In this document: positions 1 through 7,287 of the stretch, in pieces
Layout: each line of letters opens with the position of its first letter
How positions within the stretch are numbered: position 1 is the stretch's first letter
Origin: GCA-2689995 sp964529325
GTDB lineage: Bacteria > Fidelibacterota > Marinisomatia > SCGC-AAA003-L08 > GCA-2689995
Reading direction: 5' to 3'
Length of the DNA: 15,647 bases
NCBI GenBank assembly: GCA_964529325.1
Contig: CAZGWH010000053.1
Location: 1 to 15,647, forward strand
Program-made: the position numbers and the translations under genes
Notes under the pieces: model-generated
What the model saw: only the letters and a program-made list of their open reading frames with translations
Told to the model about the DNA's origin: nothing
Databases searched by the model: none

Positions 1-32
1 AACCATAGATTAATTGGTATTAATTTATGGTT
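1..32. promoter_or_regulatory. Long hairpin upstream of deoC
   Basis: AACCATA (1-7) is the exact reverse complement of TATGGTT (26-32). The pairing continues inward through ATTAAT (9-14) against ATTAAT (19-24), with one G-T wobble (8/25) and a four-base loop region (15-18). The result is a stem of about 14 pairs. No T-run follows on the plus strand, so it does not look like an ordinary intrinsic terminator in that direction. It abuts the FNR-like box and the promoter of deoC, so an operator role is possible. It starts at the window edge and may be longer. Confidence 0.55.
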
Positions 33-44
33 GATGTAAATCAA
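31..44. promoter_or_regulatory. FNR/CRP-family operator candidate
   Basis: The 14 bases TTGATGTAAATCAA match the FNR consensus TTGAT-N4-ATCAA at all ten fixed positions. FNR-type regulators (oxygen-responsive members of the CRP/FNR superfamily) bind this palindrome. Its centre (37.5) is about 28 bases upstream of the predicted transcription start and it covers the predicted -35 element. Blocking of the promoter therefore fits better than class II activation, which centres near -41.5. Binding is inferred from sequence alone. Confidence 0.5.
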
Positions 45-59
45 TCAAAACAGTACAAT
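31..59 (+). promoter_or_regulatory. Predicted deoC operon promoter
   Basis: A -35-like TTGATG (31-36) and a -10 TACAAT (54-59) are separated by 17 bases, giving 4/6 and 5/6 matches to the sigma-70 consensus. The expected start of transcription is about 65-66, on or next to the deoC ATG at 65. No Shine-Dalgarno sequence is present before that ATG. A leaderless mRNA is therefore predicted, unless another promoter lies upstream of the window. Confidence 0.45.
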
Positions 60-64
60 ATCCA

Positions 65-946
65 ATGTATAATCAAACAATAGATCAAATAAATACACAA
101 GAGCGAGTGGCACGGCTTTTTTCCCGAAGTATTAAAAAGGAATCAAAAGTACAGGCATTATACTTAGCCTTGAGCATGATAGACCTAACCACTTTAGAAG
201 GAAAAGATTCTCCCGGCAAAGTGAAACAATTATGCTATAAAGCGTCTCACTTGCACGATAATTTTCCAAACTTACCTCATGTCGCGGCCATCTGTGTTTA
301 TCCACCAATGGTTTCAATTGCCAAAAAAGCTCTTGAAGGGACAAAAATTAATGTGGCTTCTGTTGCGACGGCTTTCCCAAGTGGAATGGCAAATTTACAA
401 GCAAAACTTGAGGAGGTAAAATCAGTTGTCAATGAAGGTGCGGATGAAATTGATATGGTTATATCTCGAGGTAAATTTCTATCTGGAGAATATCAATATG
501 TAAGTGATGAAATTGCTCAAGTTAAAGAAGCATGTGGAAAAGCTCATTTAAAAGTCATTTTAGAAACAGGTGAGCTGGTTACTTTGGATAATGTGAGACT
601 TGCTAGCGATATTGCAATGGAAGCAGGTGCCGATTTTATTAAAACATCTACAGGAAAAGTATCACCTTCTGCTACACCGCCCGTTGTTTTAACCATGTTA
701 GAAGCAATTAGAGATTTCCATAATAAGACAGGAAAACAAATTGGAATGAAACCTGCTGGTGGAATTGGAACGGCTAAACAAGCTATTCAATATTTAGTGA
801 TGATTAATGAAACACTTGGAAATGATTGGTTGTCTCCAAACTTATTTCGATTAGGTGCAAGTTCATTAGCAAATGATATATTGATGCAAATTGTGAAGCA
901 ATCTACTGGAAATTATCAATCTAAAGATTATTTTTCAATTGATTAG
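65..946 (+). CDS. deoC: Deoxyribose-phosphate aldolase
   Basis: DeoC (EC 4.1.2.4) is a cytoplasmic class I aldolase that splits 2-deoxyribose-5-phosphate into glyceraldehyde-3-phosphate and acetaldehyde, the last step of deoxynucleoside breakdown. The 293-residue TIM barrel carries the Schiff-base lysine in DFIKTSTGK (K193), the second active-site lysine in MKPAGG (K229), the aspartate of EIDMVI (D130) and the phosphate loop GASS (264-267). It is longer than E. coli DeoC (259). From RSIKKESKVQALYLALSMID to the TGNYQSKDY tail it reads like the subgroup that contains human DERA. The start at 65 keeps that N-terminal extension. No Shine-Dalgarno sequence precedes it, and the promoter lies so close that the mRNA may be leaderless. 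It is the first gene of the operon and ends 11 bases before the aldehyde dehydrogenase. Confidence 0.96.
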   Translation: MYNQTIDQINTQERVARLFSRSIKKESKVQALYLALSMIDLTTLEGKDSPGKVKQLCYKASHLHDNFPNLPHVAAICVYPPMVSIAKKALEGTKINVASVATAFPSGMANLQAKLEEVKSVVNEGADEIDMVISRGKFLSGEYQYVSDEIAQVKEACGKAHLKVILETGELVTLDNVRLASDIAMEAGADFIKTSTGKVSPSATPPVVLTMLEAIRDFHNKTGKQIGMKPAGGIGTAKQAIQYLVMINETLGNDWLSPNLFRLGASSLANDILMQIVKQSTGNYQSKDYFSID

Positions 947-957
947 GAATATGAAAT

Positions 958-2406
958 ATGAGTAAAAAACAAAAATGGGAATATAGCCCAGCATTAGAAG
1001 GCACAGATCATATTCAATTAAAAAAACAATATGATTTATTTATAAATGGAAAATTTACACCTGGAGTTGAGGGTAAATATTTTTCAACTGTAAATCCAGC
1101 AAATGAAGAAAAAATTGCAGAAGTTGCAGAAGCGAATCAAAAAGATATTGATTTTGCAGTAGATTCTGCACAAAAGGCCTATGATAATACATGGTCTAAA
1201 ATGCCCGGAAAAGAGAGAGGAAAATACATATTCCGCATTGCTCGACTATTGCAGGAGCGGGCAAGAGAATTTTCTGTAATTGAAACGATTGATGGTGGGA
1301 AACCAATTAGAGAATCTCGAGATGTGGATATTCCACTCGCATCTGCACACTTTTTCTATTATGCGGGATGGGCAGATAAACTTGAGTATGCTTTCCCCGG
1401 AAAACAAACAAAATCATTAGGTGTTACCGGACAAATTATTCCGTGGAACTTTCCATTATTAATGGCTTCATGGAAAATTGCACCTGCACTTGCAACCGGA
1501 AATACAGTTGTTTTAAAACCTGCAGAAACAACACCATTAACCGCTATGAAATTAGCAGAAATCATTCAAGAAGCAGACTTACCTCCAGGAGTTGTAAATA
1601 TTGTTACTGGAGCAGGTGATACTGGAAAAGCCATTGTAAATCATCCTGATATTAAAAAAATTGCATTTACTGGAAGCACTGAAGTCGGTAAATATATAAT
1701 GAAGTCAATCGCTGGGACAGGAAAAAAATACACCCTTGAATTAGGTGGAAAGGCTGCCAATATCATTTTTGAAGATGCTTCAATTGAGCAAGCCGTTGAA
1801 GGAATAATAAATTCTATATTTTTTAATCAAGGCCATGTTTGCTGTGCTGGATCTCGATTATATATTCAAGAAAGTGTTGCAGAAGAAGTCATTCAAAAAT
1901 TACGCAATCGAATGAGCTCTTTAATTATTGGAAATCCACTCGATAAAAATACAGATATTGGTGCAATTAATTCTAAAATGCAATTAGATAAGATTAAAAT
2001 GTATGTTGATTTAGGCATGTCAGAAGGTGGAAATATGTACCAATCTTCATGTTCACTTCCTAAAAAAGGATATTGGCATGCACCTACAATTTTCACAGAT
2101 GTAAGTCAGTCAAATAGAATTATTCAAGAAGAAATTTTTGGACCTGTATTAGGAATTCAGACATTCCGAACTGTGGATGAAGTAATTGCAAAAGCAAATA
2201 ATACAGCTTATGGTCTTTCTGGTGGTGTATGGACAGATAAAGGATCTAAGATTTTTAAAGTAACAAAAGATATACGAGCGGGTGTTATTTGGGCAAATAC
2301 ATTTAATAAATTTGACCCCGCTTCACCATTTGGCGGTTATAAGGAAAGTGGTGTTGGAAGCGAAGGCGGTATTGAAGGTCTTCGAGGATATTTGGATTTA
2401 GTTTAG
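958..2406 (+). CDS. NAD(P)-dependent aldehyde dehydrogenase (ALDH16-type catalytic half)
   Basis: This 482-residue aldehyde dehydrogenase probably oxidises the acetaldehyde made by DeoC to acetate; the substrate is inferred from the operon. The catalytic set is complete: PWNF with N164, the cofactor-site lysine in VVLKPAE (K187), FTGS (237-240), the general base in LELGG (E261), the nucleophile in NQGHVCCAGS (C295, aligned with C302 of ALDH2) and EEIFGP (E392). The C-terminal SPFGGYKESG is also normal for the superfamily. The segment YYAGWADK (134-141) recurs unchanged in the next gene, and the pair resembles the two domains of ALDH16. AGGA overlapping the deoC stop gives a usable ribosome site about 10 bases from this ATG. 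An earlier ATG at 951 yields only four codons. Confidence 0.93.
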   Translation: MSKKQKWEYSPALEGTDHIQLKKQYDLFINGKFTPGVEGKYFSTVNPANEEKIAEVAEANQKDIDFAVDSAQKAYDNTWSKMPGKERGKYIFRIARLLQERAREFSVIETIDGGKPIRESRDVDIPLASAHFFYYAGWADKLEYAFPGKQTKSLGVTGQIIPWNFPLLMASWKIAPALATGNTVVLKPAETTPLTAMKLAEIIQEADLPPGVVNIVTGAGDTGKAIVNHPDIKKIAFTGSTEVGKYIMKSIAGTGKKYTLELGGKAANIIFEDASIEQAVEGIINSIFFNQGHVCCAGSRLYIQESVAEEVIQKLRNRMSSLIIGNPLDKNTDIGAINSKMQLDKIKMYVDLGMSEGGNMYQSSCSLPKKGYWHAPTIFTDVSQSNRIIQEEIFGPVLGIQTFRTVDEVIAKANNTAYGLSGGVWTDKGSKIFKVTKDIRAGVIWANTFNKFDPASPFGGYKESGVGSEGGIEGLRGYLDLV

Positions 2407-2414
2407 GGAGAATT

Positions 2415-3278
2415 ATGAACAATCGAATTAATATACAAAAAACATATAAACTTTATATTGATGGTAAATTCCCAAGAACAGAATCAGGTAGATATATAAA
2501 GTGGGTGAATGAAGATGAATCTACAATTATTAATATATGTAGAGGTTCACGAAAAGATTTTAGAAATGCAATGGTTTCTGCCCGAAAAGCATTTACTGGC
2601 TGGTCATCACGAACAGCATATAATAGAGCTCAAATATTATACCGAATTGGTGAAATGTTGGAAGGCAGAAGAGAACAATTTACAGCTGAATTAATTCTAC
2701 AAGGTTCCAGTAAAAAAGATGCTGAAAATGAAATTAATCAATCCATAGATTGCCTTATTTATTATGCAGGATGGGCTGATAAATATCAACAAATTTTTAG
2801 TCGTGTAAATCCTGTTTCACAAGCCTATTTTAATTTTACAATATCAGAGCCGACTGGAGTTGTTTCAGCAATAGCTCCTAATGATTCTTCATTAATAGGT
2901 TTAGTGTCAATTATTTCACCTGTTATTGCTGGCGGAAATTCAATTGTAATTTTAGCCTCTGAAAAACTTCCTATTTGTTCAATTTCATTTGGCGAGGTCT
3001 TGCACACTTCAGATGTACCTGATGGAGTCGTTAATATTTTAACTGGGAAAAAAACAGAATTAATTGAACATTTTTCAACACACATGGATGTAAATGCAAT
3101 TATATATTGCGGTGAAAATAAAGATGAACAGAAATTAATTGAAACGAATGCTTCACTTAATTTAAAACGCGTTGTTCATTATAAAAATAAAAATGAGACA
3201 TTAGAAAATTCTCATAGTCCATATCATATTTTAAATACACAGGAAACAAAAACAACATGGCATCCAATCGGAATTTAA
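2415..3278 (+). CDS. Non-catalytic aldehyde dehydrogenase homologue (ALDH16 C-terminal-domain-like)
   Basis: A 287-residue protein with an aldehyde dehydrogenase N-terminal and Rossmann-type region and little else. It shares YYAGWADK (116-123), PTGVVSAIAP (146-155) and GVVNILTG (204-211) with real dehydrogenases. PWNFPL is replaced by APNDSSL, the cofactor lysine by alanine (A181), and FTGS by YCGEN. The regions with the catalytic Glu and Cys are absent. In ALDH16 proteins an active N-terminal dehydrogenase is followed by a shortened, inactive second one. Here the two together total 769 residues, near the length of ALDH16, but are separate genes 8 bases apart. GGGAGA (2406-2411) gives this gene its own ribosome site. 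The frame is clean, so it is probably a structural partner of the upstream enzyme rather than a pseudogene. Confidence 0.8.
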   Translation: MNNRINIQKTYKLYIDGKFPRTESGRYIKWVNEDESTIINICRGSRKDFRNAMVSARKAFTGWSSRTAYNRAQILYRIGEMLEGRREQFTAELILQGSSKKDAENEINQSIDCLIYYAGWADKYQQIFSRVNPVSQAYFNFTISEPTGVVSAIAPNDSSLIGLVSIISPVIAGGNSIVILASEKLPICSISFGEVLHTSDVPDGVVNILTGKKTELIEHFSTHMDVNAIIYCGENKDEQKLIETNASLNLKRVVHYKNKNETLENSHSPYHILNTQETKTTWHPIGI

Positions 3279-3281
3279 TAA

Positions 3282-4085
3282 ATGAGTAAAAATGCACTTG
3301 AAATAATACAATCAAAGTCAAACGGCAAAATACCAAAAGTAGGTATTATTTTAGGTTCAGGACTTGGTGCTTTTGCGGATTCCGTTAAAAATCAAATTAA
3401 ATTTTCGTATGGAGATTTACCCGGCTTTCCAGGAGCTGGTGTAAAAGGTCATGCTGGAAAACTAATTTTAGGTGAAATTAATGGTACTGAAGTTGCTGTT
3501 TTACAAGGGCGAGCTCATTATTATGAACATGGTCAAGCAGATATTATGAGAACCCCAATCGAAACATTAAAACAATTAGGTTGTGAAACTCTTATTCTAA
3601 CAAATGCAGCTGGAAGTCTTTTACCAGAAGCAACACCCGGAAGTTTAATGATGTTAACAGATCATATTAATTTCACAGGAATATCCCCTCTTTTTGGAGA
3701 AAAAGAAAATAATCGATTTGTTGATATGGTGAATGCATATAATCCTGAATTATGTGAAAAACTTCAAAATATTGCAAAAGAAAATAATATCACTCTATTT
3801 GACGGGGTGTATATCTGGTTTTGTGGACCTAATTTTGAAACTCCTGCTGAAATTAAATCTGCTCAATTATTAGGTGCTGATGCAGTGGGGATGTCCACAG
3901 TTCCAGAAGTAATTCTTGCTCGATTTTTTAATCTTAAGGTTATGGCCATTTCAATTATTACCAATATGGGAGCTGGAATGAGTAATACTATTTTGAGTCA
4001 TGAACAAACAATGGACAATGCACAGAAGGCTTCAAAAGATCTTCAGTTTTTGCTAAGTAAATTTCTCAAATCTTACTCCAAATAA
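3282..4085 (+). CDS. Purine nucleoside phosphorylase (trimeric PNP-I type)
   Basis: Catalyses phosphorolysis of purine (deoxy)nucleosides to the free base and (deoxy)ribose-1-phosphate in the cytoplasm. At 267 residues it has the size of trimeric PNPs. It shows the phosphate-binding GSGLG (25-29), GHAG with H57, GRAHYYE (76-82), TNAAG (107-111), the purine-binding glutamate in GPNFET (E186), the sugar-binding methionine in VGMSTVPE (M204), the asparagine in ITNMGAG (N228) and a late histidine in SHEQ (H240). The Glu/Asn pair is the one known for 6-oxopurine (inosine, guanosine) preference. It begins 3 bases after the preceding stop, with GGAA as a weak ribosome site. With deoA next door, the operon can attack both purine and pyrimidine deoxynucleosides. 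Confidence 0.94.
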   Translation: MSKNALEIIQSKSNGKIPKVGIILGSGLGAFADSVKNQIKFSYGDLPGFPGAGVKGHAGKLILGEINGTEVAVLQGRAHYYEHGQADIMRTPIETLKQLGCETLILTNAAGSLLPEATPGSLMMLTDHINFTGISPLFGEKENNRFVDMVNAYNPELCEKLQNIAKENNITLFDGVYIWFCGPNFETPAEIKSAQLLGADAVGMSTVPEVILARFFNLKVMAISIITNMGAGMSNTILSHEQTMDNAQKASKDLQFLLSKFLKSYSK

Positions 4086-4104
4086 ATTTACACCCTAAAA
4101 TATA

Positions 4105-5415
4105 ATGCTACCTCAAGAGATAATTCGTAAAAAACGAGATAATGAGCAATTAAGTTTAGCTGAAATTCAAGAATTTATTTCTGGAATTCTTAATGGTAAA
4201 GTTTCTGAAAGTCATATTTCCGCCTTCACAATGGCTGTGTTTTTTAATGGAATGAATACGGATGAATGTATTGCATTAACAGAGGCAATGATGAATTCTG
4301 GCGATGTTTTAAATTGGGATGATTTGAATGGGCCTGTAATTGACAAACACTCAACGGGTGGTGTAGGCGATAAAGTAAGCATTATGCTCAGTCCAATAAT
4401 TGCAAGTTGTGGTATTTATAATCCGATGATTTCTGGAAGAGGACTTGGGCATACGGGTGGAACGCTTGATAAATTAGAATCAATTCCTGGGTATAACACC
4501 ACTCCAAATAATTTAAAGTTTCGTAAAATTGTAAAAGATATAGGCTGTGCAATTATAGGACAAACTGCAAATTTAGCTCCTGTTGATAAAGTAATTTACG
4601 GTGTTAGGGATGTTACTGCAACAGTAGAATCAATTCCGCTAATCACTGCATCGATATTGTCAAAAAAATTATCTGCTGGATTAAATGGTCTTGTAATGGA
4701 TATAAAATTAGGAAATGGTGCTTTTGCTAAAAATTTAGAATTTGCAAAAGGAATTGGTAAGAAAATAATACAAGTTGCAAATCATTTTGGAATGAAAACA
4801 ACGGCTTTAATTACAGATATGAACCAACCATTAGGAAATTCAATTGGCAATACATTAGAAATTATTGAAGTAATTGAATATTTGAATTGTACTAAAATTG
4901 AGCCCCGCCTTCATGAAATTGTAATGGCTTTATCTGCTGAAATATTATTAAACTCAGGAATCGTAAATGATAAGGAATCTGGAATACAAATGGCAAATGA
5001 TGCCCTGAAAAGTGGAAAAGCAGGTGAAATATTCGAAAAAATGGTATCTGAATTAGGAGGACCAAATAATATTTTACAAAATAAATTTTCTACATTTACC
5101 AAATCACCAATTATTAAACCTGTAAAATCAAATAAAATAGGGGTAATTTCTAAAATTGACACGAGAGCTTTAGGATTAGCAGTTGTTGAATTAGGGGGTG
5201 GGCGAAAAAGGACAGATGACATTATTAATCATTCTGTTGGTTTAACCAATGTTTTAGGGCTCGGTGAAAAAATAATTAATAACCAAGAACTTGCAATTAT
5301 TCATGCACAAACTGAGAATCAATTCAAGCAAGCTGAAAAAATAATTCAAAATGCATATACTATTTCGGATGAAGATGTTGTTTCTACACCAACGATAATA
5401 GAATATTTAGACTAA
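4105..5415 (+). CDS. deoA: Thymidine phosphorylase
   Basis: DeoA (EC 2.4.2.4) splits thymidine and deoxyuridine with phosphate into base and deoxyribose-1-phosphate. The 436-residue length and both ends match E. coli DeoA (440): QEIIRKKRD near the start and STPT near the end. The phosphate-binding DKHSTGGVGD (80-89), the family signature from S110 to E125 (SGRGLGHTGGTLDKLE), and the active-site residues H82, R168, S183 and K187 are all present. The C-terminal glycine-rich ELGGGRKR (362-369) is also typical. The start gives the conserved N-terminus but has no Shine-Dalgarno sequence. A TATAAT overlaps the ATG, with no -35 partner seen. It is the last gene of the nucleoside cluster, 19 bases after PNP. 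Because the match is to DeoA rather than to broader pyrimidine phosphorylases, thymidine is the likelier substrate. Confidence 0.94.
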   Translation: MLPQEIIRKKRDNEQLSLAEIQEFISGILNGKVSESHISAFTMAVFFNGMNTDECIALTEAMMNSGDVLNWDDLNGPVIDKHSTGGVGDKVSIMLSPIIASCGIYNPMISGRGLGHTGGTLDKLESIPGYNTTPNNLKFRKIVKDIGCAIIGQTANLAPVDKVIYGVRDVTATVESIPLITASILSKKLSAGLNGLVMDIKLGNGAFAKNLEFAKGIGKKIIQVANHFGMKTTALITDMNQPLGNSIGNTLEIIEVIEYLNCTKIEPRLHEIVMALSAEILLNSGIVNDKESGIQMANDALKSGKAGEIFEKMVSELGGPNNILQNKFSTFTKSPIIKPVKSNKIGVISKIDTRALGLAVVELGGGRKRTDDIINHSVGLTNVLGLGEKIINNQELAIIHAQTENQFKQAEKIIQNAYTISDEDVVSTPTIIEYLD

Positions 5416-5422
5416 ATAAAAA

Positions 5423-5445
5423 TTTTAATATTTCAAATATTAAAA
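5423..5445. repeat. Perfect AT-only inverted repeat after deoA
   Basis: TTTTAATATTT (5423-5433) and AAATATTAAAA (5435-5445) are perfect reverse complements around a single C. This gives an 11-bp arm in the 80-base gap between deoA and the aminopeptidase gene. It contains no G-C pairs, and A residues rather than T residues follow on the plus strand. A standard terminator is therefore doubtful. It may mark the end of the nucleoside operon or an operator for the next gene. Confidence 0.4.
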
Positions 5446-5495
5446 AACTCTCTAATTTCTCTCATCAATTTTTATCAAAAATAAAGAAATTTAAA

Positions 5496-7280
5496 ATGGA
5501 AATTATTTCAAATCGATTAAATCAAATTCGTGACTGGATGAAATCAAATAATTATGATGCTTTTATAATCCCACATGCGGATGAATATATGTCCGAATAT
5601 TTACCGCCACAAAATGAACGCTTAGAATGGGCGACTGGATTTAATGGTTCGGCTGGCGTAGCAGTAATCACTCAAAGTAATGCAAGTATTTTCGTTGATG
5701 GGCGATATACCGTTCAAGTAAGAGAACAAGTTTCTGATAAACTTTTTGAGATTAACCATTTAATTGATAATCCATATTTAAAATGGATTGAAAAAAATAT
5801 TAAACTAAATTCAAAAATTGGATATGATTCTCGATTAGTTACTCGTAACTGGTTAAAAAATGCAAAATTAACATTAAATAATCAATTTGAATTGGAAGCC
5901 ATAAAAGAAAATCCAATTGATTTAAATTGGAATGACAGACCATATCTAGAAACTCACCAGGCAATATTATTACAAGAAAAATTTACAGGTAAATCTAGCT
6001 TTGATAAACGAACAGAAATCGGGGCAATCTTAAAAAATCAAAAATTAGATGGTGCTTTTATTACCGCATTAGATTCTATTTGTTGGCTACTTAATATTAG
6101 AGGGCAAGATGTGCCGTGTAACCCTGTACTTTTATCACATGCTTTAATATATGGAAATGGTAATGTAGATTTATTTATAGACAAAAATAAAATATCAAAT
6201 GGATTTAATGACCATGTCGGATCTGGAGTAAGCATTTTTCAACAAAATGATTTAAAATCAAATCTATCAAACCTAAAAGGAATGAAAATTGGATATGATA
6301 TGAATTGTGGAAATGCATGGTCTGCTGATTTAATGGAAAATGGTGGTGCTGAAGTAATTAGTTTCAGAGATCCTTGTACTTTACCAAAAGCATGTAAAAA
6401 TAATATTGAATTACAAGGAATGAAAGATTGCCATATACAAGATGGAATAGCTGTATCTAGGTTTTTAGCTTGGGTGGATAAGCAGGTTACAAGTGGTAAT
6501 TTATTAAACGAAGGAGAGCTTTCAGATAAATTAGAATTATTTAGAAAAGAAGGTGAAATGTTTAAAGGGATTAGTTTTGATACAATTTCTGGGGCGGGTG
6601 GGAATGCTGCAATTGTACATTATAATCATACGAACAATAAATTTCCTAAAAAATTAGAAATGAATTCAATTTATTTAGTTGATAGTGGCGGTCAATATTT
6701 AAATGGAACAACAGATGTTACGAGAACAATTTCAATCGGAAATGTAGATGAAAGTGCAAAAAAAGCTTTTACGCTAGTTCTCAAAGGTCATATTGCACTC
6801 GGAAGAGCAACTTTCCCAACAGGTACTTCAGGTATGCAATTAGACCCATTAGCTCGGCAATTTCTATGGGAACACGGCATGGATTATGACCACGGAACAG
6901 GACATGGTGTTGGCCATTATTTAAATGTTCATGAAGGTCCACATGGGATTGCTAAAAAAGGTAGTCCCGTTCCATTAGAAGAAGGAATGGTTGTTTCTAA
7001 TGAACCTGGATATTATGAAACGGGTAAATTTGGAATTAGGTGTGAAAATTTAGTTTTTGTTAAAGCTGTGAAAACCACTGGAAATCTTGAAACATTAGGT
7101 TTCGAAAATTTGACATTGGTACCCTTTGATAAAAACCTTTTAGATTTAAAGTTAATGTCTAATACTGAAATACAATGGCTCAATGATTATCATCAAACTA
7201 TTTGGGATAAAATTTCACCCTATTTATCTGGGGATGACTTGGTTTGGTTAAAAAATCAAACTAGTCCAATATTAGTTTAA
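5496..7280 (+). CDS. Xaa-Pro aminopeptidase P (M24B, long form)
   Basis: A cytoplasmic metallopeptidase that removes an N-terminal residue preceding proline. At 594 residues it is the long three-domain form seen in animal XPNPEP1, not the shorter (about 440 residues) E. coli PepP. Two creatinase-like N-terminal domains (about 1-300; IPHADEYMSEYLPPQNERL at 25-43 is typical) precede the pita-bread catalytic domain. Its five metal ligands are visible: D396 and D407 (VDSGGQYLNGTTDVTR), H470 (HGTGHGVGH), E503 (SNEPGYY) and E517 (RCEN). Their spacing matches XPNPEP1 nearly exactly. A short C-terminal M24_C-type region follows (about 530-594). The gene sits 80 bases after deoA, so it may have its own promoter or be read through. 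No clear Shine-Dalgarno sequence precedes the ATG, but the N-terminus is the conserved one. Confidence 0.93.
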   Translation: MEIISNRLNQIRDWMKSNNYDAFIIPHADEYMSEYLPPQNERLEWATGFNGSAGVAVITQSNASIFVDGRYTVQVREQVSDKLFEINHLIDNPYLKWIEKNIKLNSKIGYDSRLVTRNWLKNAKLTLNNQFELEAIKENPIDLNWNDRPYLETHQAILLQEKFTGKSSFDKRTEIGAILKNQKLDGAFITALDSICWLLNIRGQDVPCNPVLLSHALIYGNGNVDLFIDKNKISNGFNDHVGSGVSIFQQNDLKSNLSNLKGMKIGYDMNCGNAWSADLMENGGAEVISFRDPCTLPKACKNNIELQGMKDCHIQDGIAVSRFLAWVDKQVTSGNLLNEGELSDKLELFRKEGEMFKGISFDTISGAGGNAAIVHYNHTNNKFPKKLEMNSIYLVDSGGQYLNGTTDVTRTISIGNVDESAKKAFTLVLKGHIALGRATFPTGTSGMQLDPLARQFLWEHGMDYDHGTGHGVGHYLNVHEGPHGIAKKGSPVPLEEGMVVSNEPGYYETGKFGIRCENLVFVKAVKTTGNLETLGFENLTLVPFDKNLLDLKLMSNTEIQWLNDYHQTIWDKISPYLSGDDLVWLKNQTSPILV

Positions 7281-7287
7281 TATTTTT

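Noticed and set aside
951..965. Mini open frame of four codons overlapping the aldehyde dehydrogenase start
   Set aside because: Too short, and nothing supports a regulatory peptide; it only competes for the same ribosome site.
2415..3278. Second aldehyde dehydrogenase as a pseudogene
   Set aside because: The frame is uninterrupted, it has its own strong ribosome site, and the missing residues match the natural inactive domain of ALDH16 rather than random decay.
4101..4106. TATAAT overlapping the deoA start codon, as a promoter or second leaderless start
   Set aside because: No -35 element lies 16-18 bases upstream, and the gene is 19 bases behind PNP in the same direction, so chance in AT-rich DNA is likelier.
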